Positions 1 through 6,822 of a stretch of DNA of 37,401 bases are shown in pieces. A program made the translations under genes and the position numbers. The notes under the pieces were generated by a model. It was not told where the DNA came from, did not search any database, and saw only the letters and a program-made list of their open reading frames with translations. The stretch spans positions 1 through 37,401 of the forward strand of contig JAFAZF010000033.1 of the NCBI GenBank assembly GCA_019239915.1, read 5' to 3'. Positions within the stretch are counted from its first letter, which is position 1, and each line of letters starts with the position of its first letter. The stretch is from Sphingomonadaceae bacterium. Its GTDB lineage: Bacteria; Pseudomonadota; Alphaproteobacteria; Sphingomonadales; Sphingomonadaceae.

Positions 1-428
1 CCGCGCATTGGCAGCGTCACGATCATTGCACCCGGACCGACGGTGACGGTGCCGCCGTTCTCGGACCAGAGTTCGATCTCGACCGTGCCCGCACCATTCT
101 CGATTGTCTTCGAGCGCACCCGCCCTTTCACCGTCACGGTTGTCCCAGCGGTGTTGAAGCTCTTCATGCGGAAGCCGCGAAGCTGTCGGATCGTGCCGGC
201 GAGGCCAATGAATTCGCGCACCACGCGTTCCCACATGCCCTGCAGGAACAGCGTGTTAGCGTACATGTCAGGGGCACCGGTGCCGCGCGCAAACTCGCTG
301 TTGTGGTGGATCGCGTTGAAATCGCGATTGGCGCCCGCCACCATGATCAGCCGATAGATGGTGAGCGGGAAGTCGATCGGTGCGAGCTCCTGTCCGACCT
401 CGACGTCCTCCCAATGACGCTGATGCAT
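1..428 (-). CDS. MaoC-like dehydratase (C-terminal part beyond window edge)
   Basis: This is a hot-dog-fold acyl-CoA hydratase/dehydratase subunit of the MaoC type. About 142 codons are present and the frame runs off position 1, so the gene is partial. The ATG at 428-426 directly abuts the TGA of the upstream dehydratase gene (431-429), which implies translational coupling. The N-terminus reads MHQRHWEDVEVGQ, a usual MaoC opening. Around residues 33-39 is RDFNAIHHN, the Asp/Asn-X4-His type hydratase signature. Downstream, EFIGLAGTIRQL and the edge segment MIVTLPMRG fit the fold. In the family such subunits hydrate enoyl-CoA esters. Paired with the FAS1-like subunit next door it probably forms a heteromeric hydratase; that pairing is inference from adjacency. 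Confidence 0.8.
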   Translation of the reverse strand, partial: MHQRHWEDVEVGQELAPIDFPLTIYRLIMVAGANRDFNAIHHNSEFARGTGAPDMYANTLFLQGMWERVVREFIGLAGTIRQLRGFRMKSFNTAGTTVTVKGRVRSKTIENGAGTVEIELWSENGGTVTVGPGAMIVTLPMR

Positions 429-995
429 TCAGGCGCCCTCCCCATGCGGCGTGTAAAGGAACATGCCTGTGCGCATCTTCGAGATGAGCTCACCGCCATC
501 GGTCACGATCTCGGTTTCAAACTTCAGAAAGGCGCCACGCCCAACCCGCGTTTCCTTCGGCTCGCATGACAGCAGCGTGTTGCCGCGCCGAACGACCCGC
601 TCCCCGGCGTGGATCGGCCGGACGAAGTCAACGTCGATGTCGGTCGCGAAATAGCCGGTGAAGGGCGGGAAGAAATCCGGAAAAGCAGGTTTCACCGCGC
701 TTTTAATTGGTTGCGCATCGCGATCGGCGGTGGGGAACAATGTCTCCTGTCCCGGCTGCCACATCGGCGGGATGGTGAAGGTGGATGACGCCGTGTAGGG
801 CGCAATCACATCCGCATAGCCATAGGCGCAGGCGACGGCGCGATCATAATGCAGCGCGCAATCGAGCTCGATCGGCTCGACATATCGCCGTATCGCGCCG
901 ACCTCGACGGCGTCGGCTGGCGCGGAGCTGCGGCTATCGAAATCCATGCCGACCGCATCGACAACCGACTGCCAAGCCCGCTTCCAATCCTCCAC
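429..995 (-). CDS. FAS1-like / MaoC N-terminal dehydratase domain protein
   Basis: This 188-residue protein resembles the FAS1-like dehydratase domain (N-terminal MaoC family), for example the segments IRRYVEPIELDCALHYDRA, YADVIAPYTASSTFTIPP and DVDFVRPIHAGERVVRR. The start is GTG at 995-993, preceded by GAGGAG at 1008-1003 with a 7-nt spacer. That Shine-Dalgarno sequence overlaps the stop of the upstream CoA-transferase (TAG, 1010-1008). The family supplies one half of two-domain enoyl-CoA or mesaconyl/methylthioacryloyl-type hydratases, and the catalytic half is usually in a partner MaoC protein, here the abutting downstream gene. The substrate cannot be told from sequence. The two CoA-transferases upstream indicate that it is an acyl-CoA ester. 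Confidence 0.8.
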   Translation of the reverse strand: MEDWKRAWQSVVDAVGMDFDSRSSAPADAVEVGAIRRYVEPIELDCALHYDRAVACAYGYADVIAPYTASSTFTIPPMWQPGQETLFPTADRDAQPIKSAVKPAFPDFFPPFTGYFATDIDVDFVRPIHAGERVVRRGNTLLSCEPKETRVGRGAFLKFETEIVTDGGELISKMRTGMFLYTPHGEGA

Positions 996-1007
996 CGCGA
1001 TGCTCCT

Positions 1008-2219
1008 CTATTTCAGCACGTCGGTCGCGCGCAGCGACGCGATCCTCTCCTCAGAATAGCCGAGGATATCACCCAGAACATGATCGATATCGCGGCCGAA
1101 CGACGGGGCGGCAAGCGTGGGCTCCACGCGCGTATCGCTCAGCTGGAAGCGCGATGCCTCGATGATGCTGTCGCCGCCGAGCGGATGCGGCAGCCGGACG
1201 AAATGGCCGAGATGCGCGAGTTGCGGATCGTTCATCATATCATGGGTGTCCGCCACGACATGCGCGGGGATCCGCTCCGCCTGCAGCCGATCCTCGATCG
1301 GCTGCGCCTCCTGATCGAGGGTCCAGCGCGATACCAATGCTTCGAGTGCATCCTCATCGGCTTTGCGCCCCTGGAGCGTCCTGTAGCGCTCATCGAGCGC
1401 TTCGCCTTGGATCATCGCAGCGAGCCGACTCCACTCCGCGTCCGATCGCACCGCGATCGCGACCCAGCGATCCTCCCCCGCGGCTGGAAAGACGCCGTGC
1501 GGCGCCATGTCGTCGACCCGATTTCCGGTCGCAACGGCCACGCGCCCGCTCGCGAAATAGTCCGCGAACTCGGCACCGAGGAACTGTATGCCAGCCTCGA
1601 CCTGGGAAATATCGAGCCAGGCACCGTCGCCGGTCCGGTCGCGTTCGGCGAGCGCCGCGAGCAGCGCGGCAGTCGCGTAGCGAGGACCTACATAGTCGGT
1701 GTAAGGCCCGAACGGGCCGATCAGCTCGCCATCCGGAAATCCGACGAGCGACTTGTATCCCGACAGCGCGGCTCCGACGTTGCCGAATCCTGCGAGCTTG
1801 GACAGTGGGCCGCTCTGGCCCATCAGCGAGGTGCTGACCATGATCAGCCTCGGATTGCTTTCGCTGAGCACGTCATAGCCCAAGCCCCATTTGGCCATCT
1901 GTCCCGGCGCGAAGCTTTCAACCAGCACGTCCGCCCAGCGCGCGAGATCGAGAGCAACGTCACGCCCTTCCGACGAGGAGAGGTCGAGGGTCATGCCAAG
2001 TTTGCCGGCGTTGCAATTTTCGTACGATGCGGATCGCTGCGGATCGAAGTCGCCGTTTGGGAACGGCCCCATGATCCGCGCAGTTTCGATACGCTGCGAC
2101 GACTCGATCCGGATTACCGTCGCACCCGCGTCCGCCAGCACGCGGCCGATCATCGGACCCGCCACCACCCACGCGAGATCGAGCACTTTCAATCCGGCCA
2201 AGGGACGGACGCTGCTCAT
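1008..2219 (-). CDS. CaiB/BaiF family CoA-transferase (first of two)
   Basis: This 403-residue family III CoA-transferase moves CoA between acyl groups through an aspartyl-CoA thioester intermediate. Visible family segments are GLKVLDLAWVVAGPMIGRVL at the N-terminus, the LADAGATVIRIES nucleotide-binding strand, DVLVESFAPGQMAKWGLGYD near 97-116 and GFGNVGAALSGY near 144-155. Asp175 in PYTDYVG is the probable catalytic aspartate, judged from its position in the family. The length is normal. The ATG at 2219 lies inside the end of the preceding CoA-transferase gene (4-nt ATGA overlap), so the two are translationally coupled. Together with the downstream hydratase genes it forms one acyl-CoA operon. 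The donor and acceptor acids are unknown. Confidence 0.88.
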   Translation of the reverse strand: MSSVRPLAGLKVLDLAWVVAGPMIGRVLADAGATVIRIESSQRIETARIMGPFPNGDFDPQRSASYENCNAGKLGMTLDLSSSEGRDVALDLARWADVLVESFAPGQMAKWGLGYDVLSESNPRLIMVSTSLMGQSGPLSKLAGFGNVGAALSGYKSLVGFPDGELIGPFGPYTDYVGPRYATAALLAALAERDRTGDGAWLDISQVEAGIQFLGAEFADYFASGRVAVATGNRVDDMAPHGVFPAAGEDRWVAIAVRSDAEWSRLAAMIQGEALDERYRTLQGRKADEDALEALVSRWTLDQEAQPIEDRLQAERIPAHVVADTHDMMNDPQLAHLGHFVRLPHPLGGDSIIEASRFQLSDTRVEPTLAAPSFGRDIDHVLGDILGYSEERIASLRATDVLK

Positions 2220-3460
2220 ATCACGTCCTCGCTAACGAGCGCGGCAAGGTCGTCGGGTCCGAGCCCGAGTTCACCATAAACAGCGGCGTTATGCTCGCCC
2301 AAAGCGGGCGCGCCCGCGGCGGGCGACTCAGGCAGGCGACCAGTGAGCGCGAACGGCACCCGGCGCCGATCGCTTCCCTCCGCCACATCAACGAAAACGC
2401 CCCGCGCCTCCAGGTGATCGCTCTCCGCCAAATCGGCGACGGTCATGATCGGGGCAAGCAGCAGCTTGTGCCGGATCGAGACCTCGAGCAGCTCGCACTT
2501 GGTGAAGCCGGCTAAGGCCGCGGCAACATCCGCACGCGCTTCCTCCATGTCATCATCGCTGATCTCCCCGGATTCGATCTGCGCCGGCACCGTCTCGGCC
2601 CAGTTCCAGGCGAGGAAACGATCCTGACACGCCCCGATGCTGTGCAGCCACGCGAACAGGTTGTTCGTGAAACGTCCGCCCGCCGGTCCCATGGCGAGAT
2701 GAAGTTCCACGAAGCCGTCTTTGACCGTCCATTTCGATCGCCGCGTGCGCACGCCGCTGCCGCTGAGATCGAGGACCCGTTTCTCGCCCGGCTTCGCCTT
2801 CTGCGTCGGCGCCATGATCGTGTAGCCTTCATGACCGACCGGTGCCGCGAGCACAATCGAGAGCGTCGCCTGCGCGGCGCTCTGCTGCGCCGAGACGGTG
2901 ACCTTTTGGCCGCGGCCAGTCCGTTCACGCGCCGCCAACGCGATCAGCGCCCCAAGCGCGGCATCGGATCCGGCGTGGAGCAGTGCCTGGTCGGAGCTGA
3001 TCCTGAGCGGCGGTCGCTCACCGTCGCGGCTCGGGTGCAGCGGCCCTCCCGCGGCCCAGATGATAAGGTCCGTGGCTGCATAGCCGCTCTTGGGCCCATC
3101 TTCCCCGAACGGGGTTACCGACACCAGGATCAGCCGCGGGTTGTCCGCCAACAGCCTGTCCCAATCGAGCAGCGGAAGAGCATCGCCCGACAGATCGTCG
3201 CCGGTGATGACGATGTCGGCTGTGCTCGCCAATCGCGCGAACAGCGTACGACCTCCCTCGCTTTGCAAGTCGCAGGTCACGCCGCGCTTGCCCGATGCGA
3301 ACGCCGACCATGTCGCAGGCGCGGTGCGCCGCGCCGCCACCCGCGCCGGCGGCTCGACGGCGATCACGTCGGCACCTAGCTTCGCGAGCATGTTGCCGGC
3401 GACGAGCAGAGGCCCCTGCGTGAGATCAAGGACGCGAAGCGAGGCGAACGCCATCGTCAC
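2216..3460 (-). CDS. CaiB/BaiF family CoA-transferase (second of two)
   Basis: This 414-residue family III CoA-transferase is the first gene of the minus-strand acyl-CoA operon. It opens with ASLRVLDLTQGPLLVAGNML and continues with LGADVIAVEPP, which is typical. The middle has SVTPFGEDGPKSGYAATDL and a candidate catalytic Asp157 in ISSDQALLHAG. The assigned start is GTG at 3460; an in-frame ATG two codons later (3454) is equally possible. It is clearly diverged from the neighbouring CoA-transferase, so this is either a heteromeric pair or two enzymes for different esters in one pathway. Heteromeric CaiB-type transferases such as benzylsuccinate CoA-transferase are known. The divergent TetR gene is the likely local regulator. 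Confidence 0.86.
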   Translation of the reverse strand: MTMAFASLRVLDLTQGPLLVAGNMLAKLGADVIAVEPPARVAARRTAPATWSAFASGKRGVTCDLQSEGGRTLFARLASTADIVITGDDLSGDALPLLDWDRLLADNPRLILVSVTPFGEDGPKSGYAATDLIIWAAGGPLHPSRDGERPPLRISSDQALLHAGSDAALGALIALAARERTGRGQKVTVSAQQSAAQATLSIVLAAPVGHEGYTIMAPTQKAKPGEKRVLDLSGSGVRTRRSKWTVKDGFVELHLAMGPAGGRFTNNLFAWLHSIGACQDRFLAWNWAETVPAQIESGEISDDDMEEARADVAAALAGFTKCELLEVSIRHKLLLAPIMTVADLAESDHLEARGVFVDVAEGSDRRRVPFALTGRLPESPAAGAPALGEHNAAVYGELGLGPDDLAALVSEDVI

Positions 3461-3635
3461 GCGCGCGGCTCCGCAGCCGCAACCAGGCGGTCGATACTTC
3501 TTAGATATGGCATGCCTTCGCCTGCTCCACCCCGCTCCCGCACAAGTATCCGGGACCGTGCGCTTGTCAAGCGATGAGACAGGTCAGATATGCGGTGAGA
3601 TTAGGTTCGGTCGCGAATAGGGCAACGCCAACAAC
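3461..3635. promoter_or_regulatory. Divergent intergenic region between CoA-transferase operon and TetR gene
   Basis: These 175 bases separate the divergent operon and regulator and should hold both promoters and any TetR operator. Two small palindromes are visible: GGCATGCC near 3509-3516, and CGCTT-GTC-AAGCG at 3561-3573. The second overlaps a weak -35-like TTGTCA (3564-3569), with GATATG about 17 bases downstream, reading towards the TetR gene. A TetR operator overlapping its own promoter would be usual for the family. The assignment is an inference from position and weak motifs only. Confidence 0.35.
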
Positions 3636-4295
3636 ATGACGGATCAGGAGTCGCGGCCCTGGCGCTTGACGGGCCGACCTTCGCCCGAAGAAGCGGTGGC
3701 GCTCGGCCAGCGCGTGATCGAGACGGCCTACGCCATCTTCATCACGAGAGGCTTCGTGGCGACCTCGTTCGAGGCCGTCGCCGCGGCCGCCGATGTCAAC
3801 AAGCGGACGATCTATCGGCGCTACGAGACCAAGGCCAACCTGTTCTACGCAGTCATCCGATGGAAATTTGGGCAGTTCGTCCAACGCCACGCATCGGAGC
3901 CGCCGAAGGGCGACGAGCTTACTTTCCTGCGGACGCTGTTTCGCAACCTGCTCGACTTCACTCTGGAGGCGGACGTTCTGAGACTGCTGAAAGTCATCAT
4001 CAGCGAAAGTGACCGTTTTCCCGAGATCATCGAGCAGGTGTTTCTAGGGCGCACGACCCGGCTCGCCCTCATCATCGAGGATGCGCTCTGCGCGCTTGCC
4101 GATCGCGGCATGCTACATATTCCAGACGTCGTTGCTGCGCGGAAGCGGCTCGTCTCCGGCGTCTGCGCCGACGCTTGGCTGATGCCCATGCTCGGCCTCA
4201 GCACGTTGCAGACGCGTGAAGAGCGTGACCTGTTCTTCGAGGAGCGGTGGGCATCCGTCCTCACTCAATATTCCGCAAAGAGCGCGAACCTCTGA
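3636..4295 (+). CDS. TetR/AcrR family transcriptional regulator
   Basis: This 219-residue one-component regulator has an N-terminal DNA-binding domain. The helix-turn-helix lies at about residues 43-62 (SFEAVAAAADVNKRTIYRRY), preceded by the usual first helix (VIETAYAIFITRGF) and followed by KANLFYAVI. The remainder is a helical ligand/dimer domain whose VIISESDRFPEI segment is common in AcrR/AefR-like members. It is transcribed divergently from the two CoA-transferase genes, so it probably represses that operon and is relieved by an acyl-CoA or related metabolite. That role is inferred from position. The start ATG is at 3636; upstream spacing shows no strong Shine-Dalgarno sequence. Confidence 0.9.
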   Translation: MTDQESRPWRLTGRPSPEEAVALGQRVIETAYAIFITRGFVATSFEAVAAAADVNKRTIYRRYETKANLFYAVIRWKFGQFVQRHASEPPKGDELTFLRTLFRNLLDFTLEADVLRLLKVIISESDRFPEIIEQVFLGRTTRLALIIEDALCALADRGMLHIPDVVAARKRLVSGVCADAWLMPMLGLSTLQTREERDLFFEERWASVLTQYSAKSANL

Positions 4296-4431
4296 GCGTC
4301 TACGGCCGAGCATAGGCGGGGGGGATTGGCCGCTGGCCTCCGCGCCCGCCTCCGCTCCAGTGTGTCGTTACAATCGGTTGAATGCTGCACGCACGGGAGC
4401 CTACTGCGAGTCAGTCGCTCGAGGGCCGCCG

Positions 4432-4542
4432 ATGCCGGAAAACAGAATAGACAAGCTAACCCAACGACAGCGTGAATGCCTGCGGCTCGTGCTGACCGGA
4501 CGCGGTGCAAAGGAAATCGGCGGCGCGCTGGGCATCCCCTCT
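4432..4542 (+). pseudogene. Remnant of a LuxR-type helix-turn-helix regulator gene
   Basis: From an ATG at 4432 the first 37 codons read like a LuxR-type DNA-binding domain: KLTQRQRECLRLVLTGRGAK followed by EIGGALGIPS. This is the usual L-T-x-R-E/Q-x-E-x-L...KEIG..LGIS pattern. The recognition helix should then continue as T-V-x-x-H-I/L, but instead the frame goes into QTELKLFDRRF and unrelated basic, Pro/Ala-rich sequence. Homology therefore stops abruptly close to 4542, in front of an AT-rich spot with a perfect hairpin. The frame happens to stay open into the small gene at 4771. Truncation by deletion or rearrangement is the simplest reading. No function is expected. The rest of 4296-4770 shows no recognisable gene. 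Confidence 0.6.
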
Positions 4543-4581
4543 CAGACCGAGTTGAAGCTCTTTGATCGGCGTTTCTTATTT

Positions 4582-4601
4582 ATTCCCTTCCAAAAGGGAA
4601 T
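4582..4601. repeat. Perfect 8-bp inverted repeat with 4-nt loop
   Basis: ATTCCCTT-CCAA-AAGGGAAT forms a perfect hairpin in an unusually AT-rich patch (about 4560-4605) of otherwise GC-rich DNA. It lies 40 bases after the point where LuxR homology breaks off. There is no T-run on the 3' side of either strand, so it is not a standard intrinsic terminator. It may mark the junction that truncated the LuxR gene. Confidence 0.5.
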
Positions 4602-4770
4602 CAGAGACGAGTTCGCGGCAGACTGCCCGGCGCACCACCCAGTCGCTCGCGCCGCGCCCTCCCGAGGCTGCGCGGCAAAGCGATGCGCGACGCCGCTGCC
4701 CCCGGCGATCGGTCGACCGTCGTCCGCGACCAAATCCCTCGTGACGCGTTCACCCGTACGGAGGTGTGCA

Positions 4771-4929
4771 ATGGACGAGCATCGCAAGCCCGACGCAAGC
4801 GACGACGGCAGCCAAGCCGCGGACAGGCCGGTGTTGACGGAGACCGTGCGCGATCCGGAATCGGGCAAGCGTGCGGCCGAGCAGATCGAGGAGAAGGGCG
4901 AACCCGCCGGCGGCGGCAACTTCGCGTGA
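4771..4929 (+). CDS. Small hydrophilic hypothetical protein (52 aa)
   Basis: I do not recognise a characterised family. The 52-residue product is charged and soluble. It starts MDEHRKPDASDDG, contains TVRDPESGKRAAEQIEEKGE in the second half, and ends GGGNFA. There is no signal peptide or membrane segment. The start is supported by a good Shine-Dalgarno sequence (GGAGG near 4760-4764) six or seven bases before the ATG. Seven bases after its stop another short ORF begins with its own GAGAGG, so the two could be cotranscribed. The in-frame open reading upstream of 4771 has no coding character and I exclude it. It may belong to the small Asp/Glu-rich orphan proteins seen in sphingomonads; this is weakly held. 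Confidence 0.6.
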   Translation: MDEHRKPDASDDGSQAADRPVLTETVRDPESGKRAAEQIEEKGEPAGGGNFA

Positions 4930-4936
4930 GGAGAGG

Positions 4937-5059
4937 ATGATGGCGACGCGCCCGACCGACTTGCCGCCCGAGATGCCGGAGAACCCGCCCCCAGGTGCCG
5001 ATACGCCGGACGGCCCGCCGCCGGAGCCTTTCCAGGAGCCGCTGCCGCCCGCCGACTGA
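4937..5059 (+). CDS. Small proline-rich hypothetical protein (40 aa)
   Basis: This 40-residue ORF starts with tandem ATGs (4937, 4940) just after GAGAGG, seven bases downstream of the preceding small gene. It is extremely proline-rich and acidic: after MMATRPTDLPPEMPEN comes a run of PP and PPP units, ending EPFQEPLPPAD. It lacks a membrane segment or signal. The gene ends 15 bases before the convergent nnrD stop. I know no function. The good ribosome site and biased composition favour real coding over chance, but the length makes this uncertain. A peptide this rich in PPP would need EF-P for translation. Confidence 0.45.
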   Translation: MMATRPTDLPPEMPENPPPGADTPDGPPPEPFQEPLPPAD

Positions 5060-5074
5060 CGCCGCGCCCTTCGC

Positions 5075-5992
5075 CTATTCGGTGCTGCCGGCGAGCGACG
5101 CCATGATCGATGGCAGCAGCGGCAAGAGTTCGCGCGCCAGGAACCCGATATCGCCAATGTCGCTCGCGGCCCGCCTCCCCGCCTTGCCGTGAAGCCAGAC
5201 GCCCCAACATGTCGCGGTGAGCGGATCGGCACCCCGCGCCAGCAGACCGGCGATCGCGCCCGCGAGCACGTCGCCCGATCCTCCGGTGGCCAGCCCTACG
5301 CCGCCGCCGGCATAGCGCAGGAGCGATCTCTCCGGCGCGGCGATCACCGTCTGCGAGCCTTTGAGCGCAACCACCGCGTTGAATCGCACGGCGGCGGCGC
5401 GCGCATGATGCTCCGGCCGCTCGGCGATCGCCCGCTCCTCGACACCCATCAGCACCGCCATCTCGCCATAGTGCGGCGTGAGCACGAGCGCGCGTCCGCA
5501 CGCCGGCAGCGCTGCGGCGCAGATCTGTGCGCCCGCAACTGCGGCGCCGTCGAGGATGCAGGCGAACGCGGCCTTGTCACCGAGCAGTCGTTCGGCAAGA
5601 GCACCGGCGCGATCGCGATCGCTGATCGCGGGCCCGAGCAGCAGCACGTCGGAGCGGTCGAGCGTCCGCTGGAGCAATGCCTCCGCGCCGAGCGCGATTT
5701 CGCCGTCCTCGCCCGGCAGCGCGATCACCCCCGCTTCGGGCATCGCGACGCCGATCGTGATCGCCGTTTCGGCGATCGTTCCGATGCGGACCTTCCCGGC
5801 ACCGACGCGCAGCGCCGCCTCCGCCGGCAGCAGGATCCCGCCGGGAACGGTCAGCGAGCCGCCGACGACCACGACGCAGCCTCGACTGTTCTTGGTGGTG
5901 TTGTCGCCATGGATCGGGAGCGGATGCGACGCGAGCCACCGCCGATCGAGCGGAATGACGCCGTCGCTCAATGCCGCGCCCTCATGCCGCAT
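5075..5992 (-). CDS. nnrD: ADP-dependent (S)-NAD(P)H-hydrate dehydratase
   Basis: This 305-residue YjeF C-terminal-domain (ribokinase-like) enzyme repairs damaged hydrated NAD(P)H, converting the S-epimer back to NAD(P)H with ADP as phosphate-side cofactor. Family segments are GDNTTKNSRGCVVVVGGS near residues 29-46, ALRVGAGKVRIGT, VLTPHYGEMAVLMG (the TPHxGE motif) and GGVGLATGGSGDVLAGAIAG, containing the N/TGGSGDVL catalytic-loop Asp. Only the dehydratase half is present; the epimerase (NnrE) domain that is often fused is missing, so an epimerase must be elsewhere. Its start (ATG, 5992) lies inside the last codons of the upstream phosphatase gene (11-nt overlap), so they are one operon. Confidence 0.92.
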   Translation of the reverse strand: MRHEGAALSDGVIPLDRRWLASHPLPIHGDNTTKNSRGCVVVVGGSLTVPGGILLPAEAALRVGAGKVRIGTIAETAITIGVAMPEAGVIALPGEDGEIALGAEALLQRTLDRSDVLLLGPAISDRDRAGALAERLLGDKAAFACILDGAAVAGAQICAAALPACGRALVLTPHYGEMAVLMGVEERAIAERPEHHARAAAVRFNAVVALKGSQTVIAAPERSLLRYAGGGVGLATGGSGDVLAGAIAGLLARGADPLTATCWGVWLHGKAGRRAASDIGDIGFLARELLPLLPSIMASLAGSTE

Positions 5993-6743
5993 GCGCCTTG
6001 GCGTCGGGCTCGGCCGTCACCGCAGCGCCTTCGGCCTCCATCGGCGCGGTAACATTGTAGCGATCGAGCACCAGCTTGCCGTCGCTGCCCTGGCTGCGAT
6101 CGATGCGATATTCGGTGATCGCGCAATTGGCGACGTCGCCCGCGCTATCGACCGCCAGGATATCCGCTTCGGTCATGCTCTCCAGGATGTATCGGAAGCA
6201 GAGCACCACGACCTGATGCGCCACGATCATCACGCGCTTCTCGGCATAGTGCAACGAGATCATGTCGAGCACCGAACGCAGGCGGAAGATCACGTCGCAC
6301 CAGCTCTCCCCTCCCGGCGGCCGGTGGTAGAACTTGCCCAGCAGGCGGCGGAATTCGGCCTGATCGGGCTGCCGGACGGCGATGCCGCTGTGGGTCAAGC
6401 CGTCGAGCACGCCGAACTCCTTCTCGCGCAGCCGTTCGTCCAGGCAGATGGGCACGTCCCGGTCCATGCCGCCCTGCGCGCGGAACCGTTCGGCGGTCTG
6501 CTGCGCGCGGACATAGGGTGAGGACAGCAGCACTTGGGGCCGGCTCTCGGCAGGCCCTTTCGCGAACCAGCGGCCAAGTGCGTCCGCCTGCTCCTCGCCC
6601 CGCGCGCTCAGCGGCACGTCGACATCGCGTCCGGCGAGCGCGATCTGCTCTTCGCCGGCGGCATTGGCCGCCTTGCGGGCGACGTTGCCCGCGCTTTCGC
6701 CGTGGCGGACGATCAGCAAGTGGGACGGCCAGCGCGCTGCCAT
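5982..6743 (-). CDS. Histidine phosphatase family protein
   Basis: This 253-residue phosphoglycerate-mutase-like (branch 1) histidine phosphatase has LLIVRHGESAGN near residues 9-20, the RHG motif with the phospho-accepting histidine. It also has LSSPYVRAQQTAE, LREKEFGVLDGLT and VMIVAHQVVVLCFRYIL with the second catalytic His. I chose the ATG at 6743 because homology begins there; the frame is open further upstream but that part is a basic, low-quality stretch. Members act as small-molecule phosphatases and the substrate cannot be predicted. The 3' end overlaps nnrD by 11 nt, suggesting a shared transcript and perhaps a metabolite-repair role, which is inference. Confidence 0.9.
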   Translation of the reverse strand: MAARWPSHLLIVRHGESAGNVARKAANAAGEEQIALAGRDVDVPLSARGEEQADALGRWFAKGPAESRPQVLLSSPYVRAQQTAERFRAQGGMDRDVPICLDERLREKEFGVLDGLTHSGIAVRQPDQAEFRRLLGKFYHRPPGGESWCDVIFRLRSVLDMISLHYAEKRVMIVAHQVVVLCFRYILESMTEADILAVDSAGDVANCAITEYRIDRSQGSDGKLVLDRYNVTAPMEAEGAAVTAEPDAKAHAA

Positions 6744-6822
6744 CAGGTCGTCGGCCCGGTGAAGCGCGGTGTGTCTCGCATGCCTCAGGTGAGACGCCGC
6801 GCCCTGGGCTTGGTTCCCGATG

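Noticed and set aside
4582-4601. Rho-independent terminator
   Set aside because: The stem is good but there is no T-run on the 3' side in either direction; listed instead as an inverted repeat.
4216-4929. A single 237-codon protein joining the LuxR-like piece to the small gene at 4771
   Set aside because: The middle has no coding character, and the small gene has its own strong ribosome site. The joining is best explained by chance absence of stops.
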